DNA of 16,696 nucleotides from Oscillospiraceae bacterium (GCA_031261245.1 JAISKU010000072.1:1-16696), one strand, 5' to 3'; shown: positions 7,161 to 16,695, counted from the first letter of the stretch. The notes: generated by a model not told the origin, from the letters alone. A program made the numbers and translations.

Positions 7161-7879
7161 TTTTTTATCAAATCCTCCGCAGTAAAGTCAATCAGCCGCG
7201 CCGCATCCTTCAAAAACGTCTTTGGTCGCGTGCGCCGCATCTTGCCGAGCGCCTGATATCGCAGCTTTCCGCCCTCGCCGTCCGCCGCCGAGAGGCGTGC
7301 CTCCAGCGCCGCGCGGACACCCTCAGCCGTGCGCTCCGTCCCGTCGGGGACAACGGTGCGGCACGCGCCGATCTCCCGCGCGATGTGCGCGTCGCTGCCG
7401 CCCGTCATGAACGCGCCGCGCTCACCGGCGGCGCTTCGCGCCTTTCCCTCGTTTCCCGGCGCGCGGGCCATGTCGCGCGAGTTTCGAGTCTCAATGCCGT
7501 CCATATACTCAAAAAATCCGTCGGGCACGCTCTCTCGCTTGCGGTACGGGTGCGCTGCCACGAGCAGCGCGCCGTCCTCCGTCGCCGCCTCGCGTAGCTC
7601 CGCGAGCCGCCGCAGACCGCGCGCGTCCTTTTTCAGGTCGTACAGTCCCGTCACGAACAGCGCGAGCACGTGACCCATGTCGGTGCCGTACTCCACGCCC
7701 GGAATCACGACAAATCCCGGCGGGGCGAGCGAGCGCGCCTCCTCATATGCCTTAAATACGTTGTGGTCGCAGATTGCGACGCCGTCAAGGCCGCGCTTGA
7801 GCGCCGTCTCTATGATTTTCCGGACGCCGAGCACGCCGTCGGAGGAGTATTTTGAGTGGATGTGCAGGTCTATTCTCAC
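7151..7879 (-). CDS. PHP domain metal-dependent phosphoesterase
   Basis: A 242-residue single-domain PHP (polymerase and histidinol phosphatase) protein. The metal-binding motifs are all present: DLHIHSKYSSDG (H6, H8, D14), ICDHN (D38, H39), GVEY (E63), a GHV motif near 70, AHPYRK, and GSDAH near the C-terminus. Such enzymes hydrolyse phosphate esters or related bonds with two or three metal ions; the substrate here cannot be read from sequence. The frame stays open far upstream through the ATP-grasp gene. The GTG at 7879 is chosen because it starts just before DLHIHS, has AAGGAGG 8 bases upstream, and overlaps the ATP-grasp stop as GTGA. Its end overlaps the deacetylase start by 10 bases. 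The coupling implies that these three products act together. Confidence 0.87.
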   Translation of the reverse strand: MRIDLHIHSKYSSDGVLGVRKIIETALKRGLDGVAICDHNVFKAYEEARSLAPPGFVVIPGVEYGTDMGHVLALFVTGLYDLKKDARGLRRLAELREAATEDGALLVAAHPYRKRESVPDGFFEYMDGIETRNSRDMARAPGNEGKARSAAGERGAFMTGGSDAHIAREIGACRTVVPDGTERTAEGVRAALEARLSAADGEGGKLRYQALGKMRRTRPKTFLKDAARLIDFTAEDLIKKWR

Positions 7880-8946
7880 GCTTCGCCCCTCCTTTTCAAA
7901 ATATCCGCCATATACGTGAGACCGGGCGCGGGGTCGCGCCAGCTCCAAAGCCCGTGCTTTACGCGCGGATTCACAATCTCGGACGCGAACCGCAACACGT
8001 TCGCCGCGGAGCGCGTCGCAATAGCCCACCGCGCCCCGCTGAGAAAATACTGCATACGCACGCCGAGCTTGTACTGCGGCTGCGTGACCTCCGGAAGCGC
8101 TTCCCCTGACGCCGCGCGCGCGAACGCGTCGGCGAATCCCGCCCCCGCGAGGTAGGACAGCGGATAGCTCCCCCACACGCGCGGATTTATCTCCAAAAGC
8201 GCATAGTCGTCCGCGCTCCCCTTGAACTCCACCATCGCGAGCCCCTCGAAATCGAGCTCTTTCAAGAGCGCCACCGCGTCGCGCGCCATATTTTCGCACC
8301 ACACGGAGCGGCACATCACGCTCGGCCCGCCCGTCAGCGGATACTCGCGCAATCGCTCATGGCAGAACACGCGCACGGCGCGACGCGCCCTGTTCATGAG
8401 AACACTCACACCGTAGCCCGCGCCCGCGATATACTCGCTCACGAACACGGGAGCGTCGCCCATTTTCTCCGCCGCCGCATCGAGCTGCTCGCGGTTTTGC
8501 GCAATCGCGTACCGCTCCGCGGCTTTTTTGCCGAGGCTTTCGCCATTCACGTACTTCACAATCACGGGATAGCGGAAGCTGTCCGCGTCCGCGATATCGA
8601 GCGTCTCCGGAACGCGAATACCCAAGCTGCGCGCCGTCTGCGCAACCGCAGTCTTGTCGTTCGCCGTTTTGAGAACTTCCTCCGTGGCCACGAGCGTATA
8701 CCGCGAAAATTCCTCCCGCCGCGCCGCCATTATCGCCGTCGTTTTCGCGCCGCCGGGGAATATCACGGCATTTTCGCGCGCGGCGAGCTCCAAGGGGTCG
8801 CCCCCGGCGCGCTCCGCGACGTACCGGCTCCTCGCCGCGACGCCGTCGCCGTGCGCGATTACGCGGTATCCAGCGCGCCCGAGCTCACGCGCCACGGACG
8901 CGACGGCGCGGTATTTCGTATCGGTGATTATCACACTACGCGTCAT
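7876..8946 (-). CDS. ATP-grasp domain ligase (carboxylate-amine ligase type)
   Basis: A 356-residue ATP-grasp enzyme. The family joins a carboxylate to an amine or other nucleophile through an acyl-phosphate. The N-terminal domain begins with a Rossmann-like strand (SVIITDTKYRAVASVARELG). The ATP-grasp fold follows, with lysines in YPVIVKYVNGESLGKK and the adenine-contacting SEYIAGAGYGVSV. The metal-binding signature EINPRVWGSYPLS is near residue 275. The CHERLREYPLTGG segment is reminiscent of ATP-grasp proteins from uncharacterised biosynthetic clusters. The substrate is unknown. The frame is open 19 codons further up, but the ATG at 8946 overlaps the truA stop as ATGA, so it is preferred. 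The stop overlaps the PHP start (GTGA). It could serve a cell-wall, exopolysaccharide or peptide-like product pathway with the next two genes; this is inference. Confidence 0.82.
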   Translation of the reverse strand: MTRSVIITDTKYRAVASVARELGRAGYRVIAHGDGVAARSRYVAERAGGDPLELAARENAVIFPGGAKTTAIMAARREEFSRYTLVATEEVLKTANDKTAVAQTARSLGIRVPETLDIADADSFRYPVIVKYVNGESLGKKAAERYAIAQNREQLDAAAEKMGDAPVFVSEYIAGAGYGVSVLMNRARRAVRVFCHERLREYPLTGGPSVMCRSVWCENMARDAVALLKELDFEGLAMVEFKGSADDYALLEINPRVWGSYPLSYLAGAGFADAFARAASGEALPEVTQPQYKLGVRMQYFLSGARWAIATRSAANVLRFASEIVNPRVKHGLWSWRDPAPGLTYMADILKRRGEA

Positions 8947-9704
8947 CGCATCATCTCCCCGACAGCGCCCGCGTACCATATCTGCGCGAGGTACAGCCCC
9001 CACGGCGGCACGGTCGGCCCCGCGAGACGGCGGTCGCGCGTCTCAAGCAGCGCCGGTATCTCCTCCGCGCGGATTTTACCCTCGGAGACGTAAATCAGCG
9101 TCCCGACCATGGCGCGCGCCATGTTGTACAGAAATCCGTCGGCGCACACGCGCATCTCCACATTTTCCCCGCCGCGCGAGATCTCAAACCAGTGCACCGT
9201 GCGCACGGTCGTCTTTGTCTCCGTGCCGACGCTGCGCACGGCCGCGAAGTCGTGCGTGCCGACAAAGTGTCCCGCCGCCTCGCCCATCGCGTCGATATCG
9301 AGCGCTTTCGGGTAAAAATACGCCCTGCCGTTCAAAAACGGGTCGCGCAGGCGCGAGCAGACGATTTTATAAATGTACTCCTTTTTCTCGCACGAGAGGA
9401 CGGCGTTGAAGTCCTCCGGCGCGTCGATCGCCGCCGACACCGCGATGTCCGCCGGAAGCAGCGTGTTTATCGCGTACGGCAGCCGCTCCGCCGGGATTGT
9501 CGATTCCGTCCTGAAATTCGCGCAGTAGCGCTCCGCGTGCACTCCCGCGTCCGTGCGCCCGCAGCCCGTGATGTGCGAGACGTCGCCGCACACGCGGTTC
9601 ACCGCGCGCGTCAGCGTCCCCGCGACCGTCACGTCGGAGCGCTGCTCCTGCCAGCCGTGGTAGCGCGTCCCGTCATAGCTCAGTCTCAAGGCGATATTTC
9701 TCAT
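8943..9704 (-). CDS. truA: tRNA pseudouridine(38-40) synthase TruA
   Basis: Isomerises uridines 38-40 of the tRNA anticodon arm to pseudouridine. The catalytic motif GRTDAGVHA is intact, with the nucleophilic Asp about 52 residues from the start. The N-terminal LSYDGTRYHGWQ block and the later FL.NMARAMVGTL block are hallmarks of TruA. The 253-residue length is normal. The ATG at 9704 shares one base with the ecfT stop (TGATG). A GTG directly before it, at 9707, is an equally plausible start with a 4-base overlap and would add one residue. The ecfA1-ecfA2-ecfT-truA order is widely conserved in Bacillota, but here truA is followed by an ATP-grasp gene rather than rplM-rpsI. Confidence 0.96.
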   Translation of the reverse strand: MRNIALRLSYDGTRYHGWQEQRSDVTVAGTLTRAVNRVCGDVSHITGCGRTDAGVHAERYCANFRTESTIPAERLPYAINTLLPADIAVSAAIDAPEDFNAVLSCEKKEYIYKIVCSRLRDPFLNGRAYFYPKALDIDAMGEAAGHFVGTHDFAAVRSVGTETKTTVRTVHWFEISRGGENVEMRVCADGFLYNMARAMVGTLIYVSEGKIRAEEIPALLETRDRRLAGPTVPPWGLYLAQIWYAGAVGEMMR

Positions 9705-10504
9705 CACGGCAGAAAATTCACGAGCACCACGGCGGCAACCGCCGCGGCGCCGACTGCGAGCGTCACGAAATCCCGCGCCTTCATACCGAGCTTTTTCATG
9801 CGCGTGCGCCCCTCCCCGCCGTGATAGCAGCGGCTCTCCATCGCCTCGGCGAGCTCGTCGGCGCGCCTGAACGCGCTTATGAACAGCGGCACGAGTATCG
9901 GCAGAAGCGCCTTTGCGCGCTTCACTATCCCGCCCGTCTCGAAATCCGCCCCGCGCGAGGCCTGCGCGGCCATTATCTTGTTCGTCTCCTCGATTAGTAT
10001 CGGCACAAAGCGCAGCGCGATAGACATCATCATCGCCAGCTCGTGCGCCGGGAAGCGTATCTTTTTCAGAGGACTGAGCAGCGCCTCAATGCCGTCGGTC
10101 AGCGCGATCGGCGAGGTCGTGTACGTCAGCAGGAACGTCCCCGTGATGAGCATTATAAGCCGCAGCGTCATCTTCGCCGCCGTAATTAACCCCTCGCGCG
10201 TGAGCTTGAAAATCCAGAGCTCAAAAATCACCTCGCCGCGCGTGAAAAACACGTTCAAAACGGCCGTAATTATGATTATGACGACTATCGGCTTCAGTCC
10301 GCGCAGTATCGTCCCCGCGTTTATGCGCGAGACGCCTATCATGCCGATGAGCAACAGCGCCATTAGCGCGTAGGACGACCAGCTCTCCGCCAGAAACAGC
10401 GCGACAATGTACACTATCGTCATGACGAGCTTTGTCCTCGGGTCGAGCCTGTGCACTACCGTTTTCCCCGGGAAATACTGGCCGAGCGTTATGTCACGTA
10501 GCAT
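9704..10504 (-). CDS. ecfT: Energy-coupling factor transporter transmembrane protein EcfT
   Basis: A 266-residue membrane scaffold that couples two ATPases to exchangeable substrate-binding S subunits, serving uptake of vitamins or transition metals. The N-terminal LGQYFPGKTVVHRLDPRTKL is typical of EcfT, followed by several hydrophobic helices. The two coupling-helix motifs appear as AAQASRGAD and AMESRCYHG, corresponding to the conserved A-R-G/S boxes that contact the ATPases. No S component is encoded in the window, as expected for a group II module whose S subunits are scattered. It overlaps the end of ecfA2 by 11 bases and the truA start by one to four bases, so translational coupling is likely. 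Confidence 0.95.
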   Translation of the reverse strand: MLRDITLGQYFPGKTVVHRLDPRTKLVMTIVYIVALFLAESWSSYALMALLLIGMIGVSRINAGTILRGLKPIVVIIIITAVLNVFFTRGEVIFELWIFKLTREGLITAAKMTLRLIMLITGTFLLTYTTSPIALTDGIEALLSPLKKIRFPAHELAMMMSIALRFVPILIEETNKIMAAQASRGADFETGGIVKRAKALLPILVPLFISAFRRADELAEAMESRCYHGGEGRTRMKKLGMKARDFVTLAVGAAAVAAVVLVNFLP

Positions 10505-11366
10505 CGCCGCCGCCCCCCTTCCGCAGGGATATCAGCGCGTCGCGAACAGCCTCAAGCGTGTAGATGTCGCGGCCGAGCGGCACGCCGAGGCCGCGCACAC
10601 GCTCCGCAATCAGCGCCGCCTTGGGCATACCGAGACCCATTCTCTCAAGCTCCGGGCCGTTCCGGAATATCTCCGTCGGCGTCCCGCTCATGACAATTTT
10701 TCCGTCCTCGAAAACCGCGATGCGCCCGGCGCGTCGCGCGGCCTCCTCCATGCTGTGCGTGACGACAATCACCGTCGCCCCGCGTTCACGGTGGTAGCTG
10801 TCGATGTTGTCGAGCAGCTCGTCGCGCCCCCTCGGGTCGAGCCCCGCCGTCGGCTCGTCGAGAATAAGCACCTCCGGTCGCATTGCGATGACGCCCGCAA
10901 TCGCGGCGCGGCGCTTCGTGCCGCCCGACAGCTCAAACGGCGACTTTTTCAGCTCCTCGGGCCGCAGTCCGACGAACCGCGCCGCCTCAAAAACGCGCTC
11001 CTCCGTCTCCTCCGGCGTCAGCTTCATGTTCTTCGGGCCGAACGCGATGTCGGCGTAAACCGTCTCCTCAAAGAGCTGGTACTCCGGAAACTGGAACACG
11101 AGCCCGACGCGAAAGCGCGCCGCGCGCGTCGCCTCCTTGGAGGCGTGGATGTCGTTCCCGTCTAAAAGCACGCGCCCCGACAGGGGCTTGAGCAGCCCGT
11201 TCAAATGCTGTATGAACGTCGATTTGCCGGAGCCCGTGCGCCCGATTATCCCGACGTACTCCCCGCAGCGCGCCTCAAAATCTATCCCGCGCAGCGCCAC
11301 ATGCTCAAACGGCGTACCTGGGCTGTAGGTGTGCGTAATATTCTCTGTTCTGATCACAGTATCCAC
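10494..11366 (-). CDS. ecfA2: Energy-coupling factor transporter ATP-binding protein EcfA2
   Basis: A 290-residue ABC ATPase that pairs with EcfA1 to power ECF vitamin/metal uptake at the inner face of the membrane. The Walker A is GRTGSGKST, the Q-loop region VGLVFQFPEYQLF is characteristic of EcfA2, Walker B is LILDEPTAGLDP, and the switch histidine lies in VTHSME. The signature motif reads LSGGTKRR, with Thr in place of the usual Gln of LSGGQ; the partner EcfA1 has the standard motif. The C-terminal domain ends in a GGGGDAT tail. It starts 4 bases after the ecfA1 stop and overlaps ecfT by 11 bases. The paralogue order A1-A2-T matches other Bacillota. Confidence 0.95.
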   Translation of the reverse strand: MDTVIRTENITHTYSPGTPFEHVALRGIDFEARCGEYVGIIGRTGSGKSTFIQHLNGLLKPLSGRVLLDGNDIHASKEATRAARFRVGLVFQFPEYQLFEETVYADIAFGPKNMKLTPEETEERVFEAARFVGLRPEELKKSPFELSGGTKRRAAIAGVIAMRPEVLILDEPTAGLDPRGRDELLDNIDSYHRERGATVIVVTHSMEEAARRAGRIAVFEDGKIVMSGTPTEIFRNGPELERMGLGMPKAALIAERVRGLGVPLGRDIYTLEAVRDALISLRKGGGGDAT

Positions 11367-11370
11367 GGCG

Positions 11371-12219
11371 CTACACCCTCACCCGGAGCCGAATTGCCTC
11401 GGCGCACTCTTCCACCGTCAGCGCGTCGAGCGGCAGATTCCACCCCGCGCGGTTTAGCTCATACATGAGCTCAACCGTATCCGGCACGTCGAGCCCGAGC
11501 GAGCGTATCAGCTCCACGTCGCTGAAAATCTTCCCCGGCGTTCCGGACGCGACAATATTGCCCTCGGACATGACAAAAATCCTGTCACAGCCGATGGCCT
11601 CCTCCATGTGGTGCGTAATCAAAATCACCGTGATGCCGAGCTCGTCGCGCAGCGCGCGGATAATCGCGACGACGTCCTCCCGCCCCTGCGGGTCGAGCAT
11701 GGCCGTCGGCTCGTCAAACACTATGCACTCCGGCTGCATGGCTATCGCGCCGGCGATTGCCACGCGCTGCTTCTGTCCGCCGGACAGCAGGTGCGGCGCG
11801 TGCTCACGGTACTCGTACATGCCCACGGTGCGCAGCGCGTCGTCCACCCTCTTGCGTATCTCGTCGGGCGGGACGCCGAGATTTTCCGGCGCGAACGCCA
11901 CGTCCTCCTCGACGACGTTGGCCACGATCTGGTTATCGGGGTTCTGGAACACCATGCCGACGCGGCGGCGAATCTCCAGCGTGGCGCCCTCGTCCGCCGT
12001 GTCCATTCCCGCGACTGTTACGACGCCGGATTCCGGCTTCAGCATGGCGTTGAAGTGCCGCGCGAGCGTCGATTTGCCGGAGCCGTTGTGCCCCAGAATC
12101 GCCACAAACTCGCCCTTTTTTATCTCGATATCGACACCGCAGAGCGCCAGCTTGTCCTCGCCCCCCTCGGGGGCCGTGTACGTGTGGGTCAGCTTCGTTG
12201 TTGTAATGATAGCCGCCAT
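11371..12219 (-). CDS. ecfA1: Energy-coupling factor transporter ATP-binding protein EcfA1
   Basis: A 282-residue ABC ATPase, partner of EcfA2. Motifs are canonical: Walker A GHNGSGKST, Q-loop MVFQNPDNQIVA (an EcfA1 hallmark), signature LLSGGQKQRVAIAG, Walker B IVFDEPTAMLDP, and switch histidine in ITHHMEEA. The ATG follows the methyltransferase stop directly (TGAATG, no gap) and has an AAAGGAAA ribosome site within the end of that gene. Its stop lies 4 bases before ecfA2. The tight spacing implies one message for the methyltransferase and the ECF core. Transported substrates depend on S subunits located elsewhere in the genome. Confidence 0.95.
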   Translation of the reverse strand: MAAIITTTKLTHTYTAPEGGEDKLALCGVDIEIKKGEFVAILGHNGSGKSTLARHFNAMLKPESGVVTVAGMDTADEGATLEIRRRVGMVFQNPDNQIVANVVEEDVAFAPENLGVPPDEIRKRVDDALRTVGMYEYREHAPHLLSGGQKQRVAIAGAIAMQPECIVFDEPTAMLDPQGREDVVAIIRALRDELGITVILITHHMEEAIGCDRIFVMSEGNIVASGTPGKIFSDVELIRSLGLDVPDTVELMYELNRAGWNLPLDALTVEECAEAIRLRVRV

Positions 12220-13086
12220 TCAGTTTTTCCTTTCCCATCTCATAACCGCGCCGCACGGCAGAATAAGCCCTGTTTCGGTCACGGGAAGACCGAGCTCGTG
12301 GCTTTTCGCGCGCCCCCCGAATTTCGGGGATATCAGCGTCTCGGCGATATACGTCAATGTCGCGGGCGACAGACCCGTGGTGTAGGAATTGATTATTACA
12401 AACTCCGGCGAGGCGGACAGCGCGCCCGCCGCGAGCTTCACGAACGCGAAAAGGTCGTCCTCGAGCTTCCATGTCTCGCCGTTTGGCCCGCGCCCATAGC
12501 TCGGCGGATCCATAATTATCGCGTCGTAGCGCCGTCCGCGCCGGATCTCGCGCTCTATGAATTTCGCGCAGTCGTCCACAATCCAGCGTATCGGCGCGGA
12601 TTCAAGCCCGGAGGCCTTTGCGTTCTCCCGCGCCCACGCGACCATGCCGCGCGCCGCGTCCACGTGGCACACGCTCGCCCCCGCCGCCGCCGCCGCGACG
12701 CTCGCCGCGCCCGTGTAGGCGAAGAGGTTCAGCACCTGAAGCGGCCGCTGCGCCGCGCGGATTTTCTCCGCGATAAAGTCCCAGTTTACCGCCTGCTCCG
12801 GGAACACGCCCGTGTGCTTGAAGCTCATCGGCTTGACGTTGAATTTCAGCTCCCCGTAGGCGATTTGCCAGCTCGCAGGCAGGTCGTTTTTCTCCCACGC
12901 CCCGCCGCCCGCGCTTGAGCGCGAGTAGCGCGCCGACGGCTTCGCCCAGCCCGCGTGCCGCCGCGGCGTATCCCAGATCACTTGCGGGTCGGGGCGGACA
13001 AGCAGATGCGTCCCCCAGCGCTCAAGCCGCTCCCCGCGTGAGCAGTCGAGCAGCTCGTAGTCAGTCCATTTGTCGGATAAAAGCAC
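12220..13086 (-). CDS. RlmI-like class I SAM-dependent methyltransferase (no PUA domain)
   Basis: A 288-residue methyltransferase related to the RlmI/YccW family, which methylates C5 of a cytidine in 23S rRNA. The SAM-binding segment is VLNLFAYTGAASVAAAAAGA, followed by CHVDAARGMVAWARENAK. The catalytic-site motif IIMDPPSYGRG matches the D-P-P-S/A-F/Y of this family. The preceding MSFKHTGVFPEQAVNWDF block is also typical. An N-terminal PUA domain, present in RlmI, is missing, so the RNA target is not certain. Start is the GTG at 13086, with GGAGG 6 bases upstream; no ATG fits better. It is the first gene behind the promoter at 13123-13152 and abuts ecfA1 with no gap. Confidence 0.85.
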   Translation of the reverse strand: MLLSDKWTDYELLDCSRGERLERWGTHLLVRPDPQVIWDTPRRHAGWAKPSARYSRSSAGGGAWEKNDLPASWQIAYGELKFNVKPMSFKHTGVFPEQAVNWDFIAEKIRAAQRPLQVLNLFAYTGAASVAAAAAGASVCHVDAARGMVAWARENAKASGLESAPIRWIVDDCAKFIEREIRRGRRYDAIIMDPPSYGRGPNGETWKLEDDLFAFVKLAAGALSASPEFVIINSYTTGLSPATLTYIAETLISPKFGGRAKSHELGLPVTETGLILPCGAVMRWERKN

Positions 13087-13122
13087 GTCATTCCTCCGCA
13101 GCCGAAGTTGTTGTAATTAAGT

Positions 13123-13152
13123 ATTGTATCACGACGTTGCACACTAAGTCAA
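13123..13152 (-). promoter_or_regulatory. Sigma-70-type promoter for the methyltransferase-ecf-truA-ATP-grasp chain
   Basis: On the minus strand, TTGACT (13147-13152) and TACAAT (13123-13128) are separated by 18 bases. The -35 lies within the last codons and stop of the MATE gene (TTG ACT TAG). Transcription should start near 13116, giving a leader of about 30 bases with GGAGG just before the GTG start. No hairpin with a T-run separates it from the MATE gene, so read-through from upstream is also possible. Confidence 0.55.
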
Positions 13153-14507
13153 ATCTTTCCCCAACTTCCTGTACACGACGAGATACATCGTCGCGAAGCA
13201 CGTCACGCCGCCGACAACCTGCGAAATCGTGTCCGCGACAAACACGCCCGTCACTCCTAGCCCGAGCGCGGGCAGAAGCAGCGTCAGCGGCGCCGCGATA
13301 AACGCCTTGCGCAACAGCGAGAAGAATATCGCCTGCTTCGACTTCCCGAGCGCGACGAACACCTGCTGCGACACCATTTGCAGCGACATGAACATCGACA
13401 GCATAAAATACAGCCTTATCGGCCGCACTCCCGCCTCGATTATTGTAATCTCGTCCGTGAATATCCGCGTCATCGCGCTCGGCGCGAGCATTATCACCGC
13501 CCATATCGCCGCCGTGTACGCTATCGTTATGCTCGAGGAGAAGCGTATCCCCGCCTTGACCCGCTCCTGCTTGCCCGCGCCGTAGTTGAACCCCAGAACG
13601 GGCGCGGCTCCGCCGCCTATTCCGGATACAGGCATAAATACTATCTCACGTACGGCGTTTATTACGGTCATAACCCCAACAAATAGGTCTCCGCCGTATT
13701 TCAGCAGGGTCGTGTTGCACACAATTTGAATCAGGCTGTTTGTCAGATTCATCACGAACCCCGACAGGCCGAGCGTTATGATGCGCCGGACGCGCGCCGC
13801 GCCGAGACGCATATCGGACAGCCGCAGCCTGATAATCGCGTGCTTCCCCGTCAAAAACAGGAGCACCCACGCGGCCGAGCACGCCTGCGCGATCACGGTC
13901 GCGAGCGCCGCGCCCGCCGCGCCCATATCGAGCACAAAAATAAATATCGGGTCGAGCACGATGTTCACGACGGCGCCGAGCGCCACCGTCATCATCCCGC
14001 GCTTCGCGGAGCCCTGCGCGTTGATAAACGGGTTCATGCCGAGCCCCGTCATCACGAAAAGCGTCCCCGTCGTGTATATTGACAGGTACTCCGACGCGTA
14101 CGGGTACGTCGCCTCGCTCGCGCCGAAGGCGAACAGAATCGGCCGCTTGAATATGATTATTCCCGCGGTGAGTATCGCGCCGAAAATCATCAGAAGCGCG
14201 AAGGAGTTGCCCATTATCCGCTCGGCCTCCTCATTGTCCCCGCGCCCGCGCGCGATGGAGAAAAGCGGCGCGCCGCCCGTGCCGCAAAGTCCGCCGACGC
14301 TGTTGAGAATTGAGATTATCGGCAGAACAAGCCCCACGCCTGTAAGCGCGAGGCCGCCCGCACCCGGCATCCTGCCGAGATACATTCTGTCAACTATGCT
14401 GTACAGCAGATTTATCAGCTGCGCCGCCGTCATCGGCAGCGCGAGGCGCAGTATGTGCCCGCGCACGCCTCCGACGGCGAAATCGCCCGGCGCGCCGGTG
14501 GCTCGAT

Positions 14508-14523
<16 letters not shown>
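13144..14523 (-). CDS. MATE family efflux transporter
   Basis: A 459-residue integral membrane protein of the multidrug and toxic compound extrusion family. It exports cationic or other small molecules in exchange for sodium ions or protons. It has about 12 hydrophobic helices in two homologous halves. The N-terminal ILRLALPMTAAQLINLLYSIVDRMYLGR block and the internal NPFINAQGSAKRGMMTVALGAVVNIVLDP-type segment (part of it FINAQGSAKRGMM) are characteristic of bacterial MATE proteins of the NorM/DinF type. Length is typical. It overlaps the 3' end of cysS by 16 bases, so it belongs to the cysE-cysS message. The substrate cannot be read from sequence; a link to cysteine metabolism is suggested only by position. 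Confidence 0.92.
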
Positions 14524-15889
<1,366 letters not shown>

Positions 15890-15893
<4 letters not shown>

Positions 15894-16531
15894 TCGGACA
15901 TCTCCTCCAACCTTTTCTCAAGCAGCTCAAGCTGCTCGCGCAGCGCGGCGAGCTCCATCGCCACGGGATCCATCATATTTACCTGGTCGAGCTCCGAGGC
16001 GAAATCGGGCTTCACCCCCGCGACGCGCACTATGCGCGCCGGCACGCCCACGGCCGTCGATTCCGGCGGAACCTCCTTGAGCACGACAGCGCCCGCCGCG
16101 ATTCGCGAATTGTCCCCGACCTTGAATGGCCCCAAAATTTTCGCGCCCGCGCCGATCAGCACGTTGTTCCCGATCGTCGGGTGGCGCTTGCCCGTGTCCT
16201 TGCCCGTCCCGCCGAGCGTCACGCCCTGATACAGCAGCACGTCGTCCCCGAGCTCCGCAGTCTCCCCGATGATTATGCCGGTGCCGTGGTCAATGACAAA
16301 CCGCCGCCCGATGATCGCCCCGGGGTGGATCTCAATCCCCGTCACAAACCGCGACCACTGCGACACGGCGCGCGCGAAGAAAAACCTCTTGTGGCGGTAA
16401 AGCCAGTGCGCAAATCTGTGGCTGATTGTGGCGTAAATTCCGGGATACAGCAAAAAAACCTCAATCCCGCTCTTTGCCGCCGGGTCGCGCAGCTTATATG
16501 CTTTTATCGTCTCGCGCAGCGCTTTGAGCAT
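15890..16531 (-). CDS. cysE: Serine O-acetyltransferase
   Basis: Transfers acetyl from acetyl-CoA to L-serine, giving O-acetylserine for cysteine synthesis. The 213-residue protein has a helical N-terminal part (MLKALRETIKAYKLRDPAAKS) and a left-handed beta-helix of hexapeptide repeats. The active-site stretches GIEIHPGAIIG, IDHGTGIIIGETAE and GVTLGGTGKDTGKRHP are intact. It is the short EpsC-like form common in Bacillota. The C-terminus ends in a charged, coiled-coil-like segment (about 190-213), longer than minimal forms. The frame stays open 36 codons upstream, but that part lies in the promoter region. The ATG at 16531 has AAAGGAA 8 bases upstream and is chosen. It is first in the operon with cysS (ATGA overlap). 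Confidence 0.94.
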
Positions 16532-16577
16532 CAGCCGATTTCCTTTCAAAACTCGCTCAATTCCTCGTTGGCATAAT

Positions 16578-16606
16578 ATTTTATCATATTTTGGTCTTGT
16601 GTGCAA
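16578..16606 (-). promoter_or_regulatory. Strong extended -10 promoter for cysE-cysS-MATE
   Basis: On the minus strand TTGCAC (16601-16606) and TAAAAT (16578-16583) are exactly 17 bases apart, with TG one base before the -10 (TGATAAAAT). Transcription would start near 16571 and leave a leader of about 40 bases before the cysE ATG at 16531. That is too short for the T-box leader that controls cysE-cysS in some Bacillota. Confidence 0.7.
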
Positions 16607-16626
16607 TACATTTCCGCCGCCGCTTT

Positions 16627-16695
16627 TCACACAATACATTCATCATCTTTCAAAATTTCTATTGCAAACTTGGCAGTCCGGATATACAATAGACA
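16627..16695 (-). CDS. Possible 3' end of an upstream gene (partial, unidentified)
   Basis: From the right edge one minus-strand frame reads CLLYIRTAKFAIEILKDDECIV (first residue at 16695) and ends at TGA 16627-16629. The composition resembles a protein C-terminus, and the stop lies 21 bases before the cysE -35. A second frame (VSIVYPDCQVCNRNFER, stop about 16643-16645) is also open, so the assignment is uncertain. The stretch is clearly richer in A and T than the rest of the window. No terminator is visible between it and the cysE promoter. I cannot name the gene. Confidence 0.3.
   Translation of the reverse strand, partial: CLLYIRTAKFAIEILKDDECIV

Noticed and set aside
7880..8314. N-terminal extension of the PHP gene to 8314
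   Set aside because: It lies wholly within the ATP-grasp gene in another frame and has an Arg/Ala/Gly-rich shadow composition. GTG 7879 has a ribosome site and starts just before the DLHIHS motif.
8947..9003. ATP-grasp start 19 codons upstream at 9003
   Set aside because: The extra residues overlap the conserved end of truA, and ATG 8946 gives the typical ATGA overlap directly before the first beta strand.
16532..16639. cysE start at 16639
   Set aside because: The extension covers the -10 and -35 elements, and its residues are not typical of serine acetyltransferases. ATG 16531 has a ribosome site.
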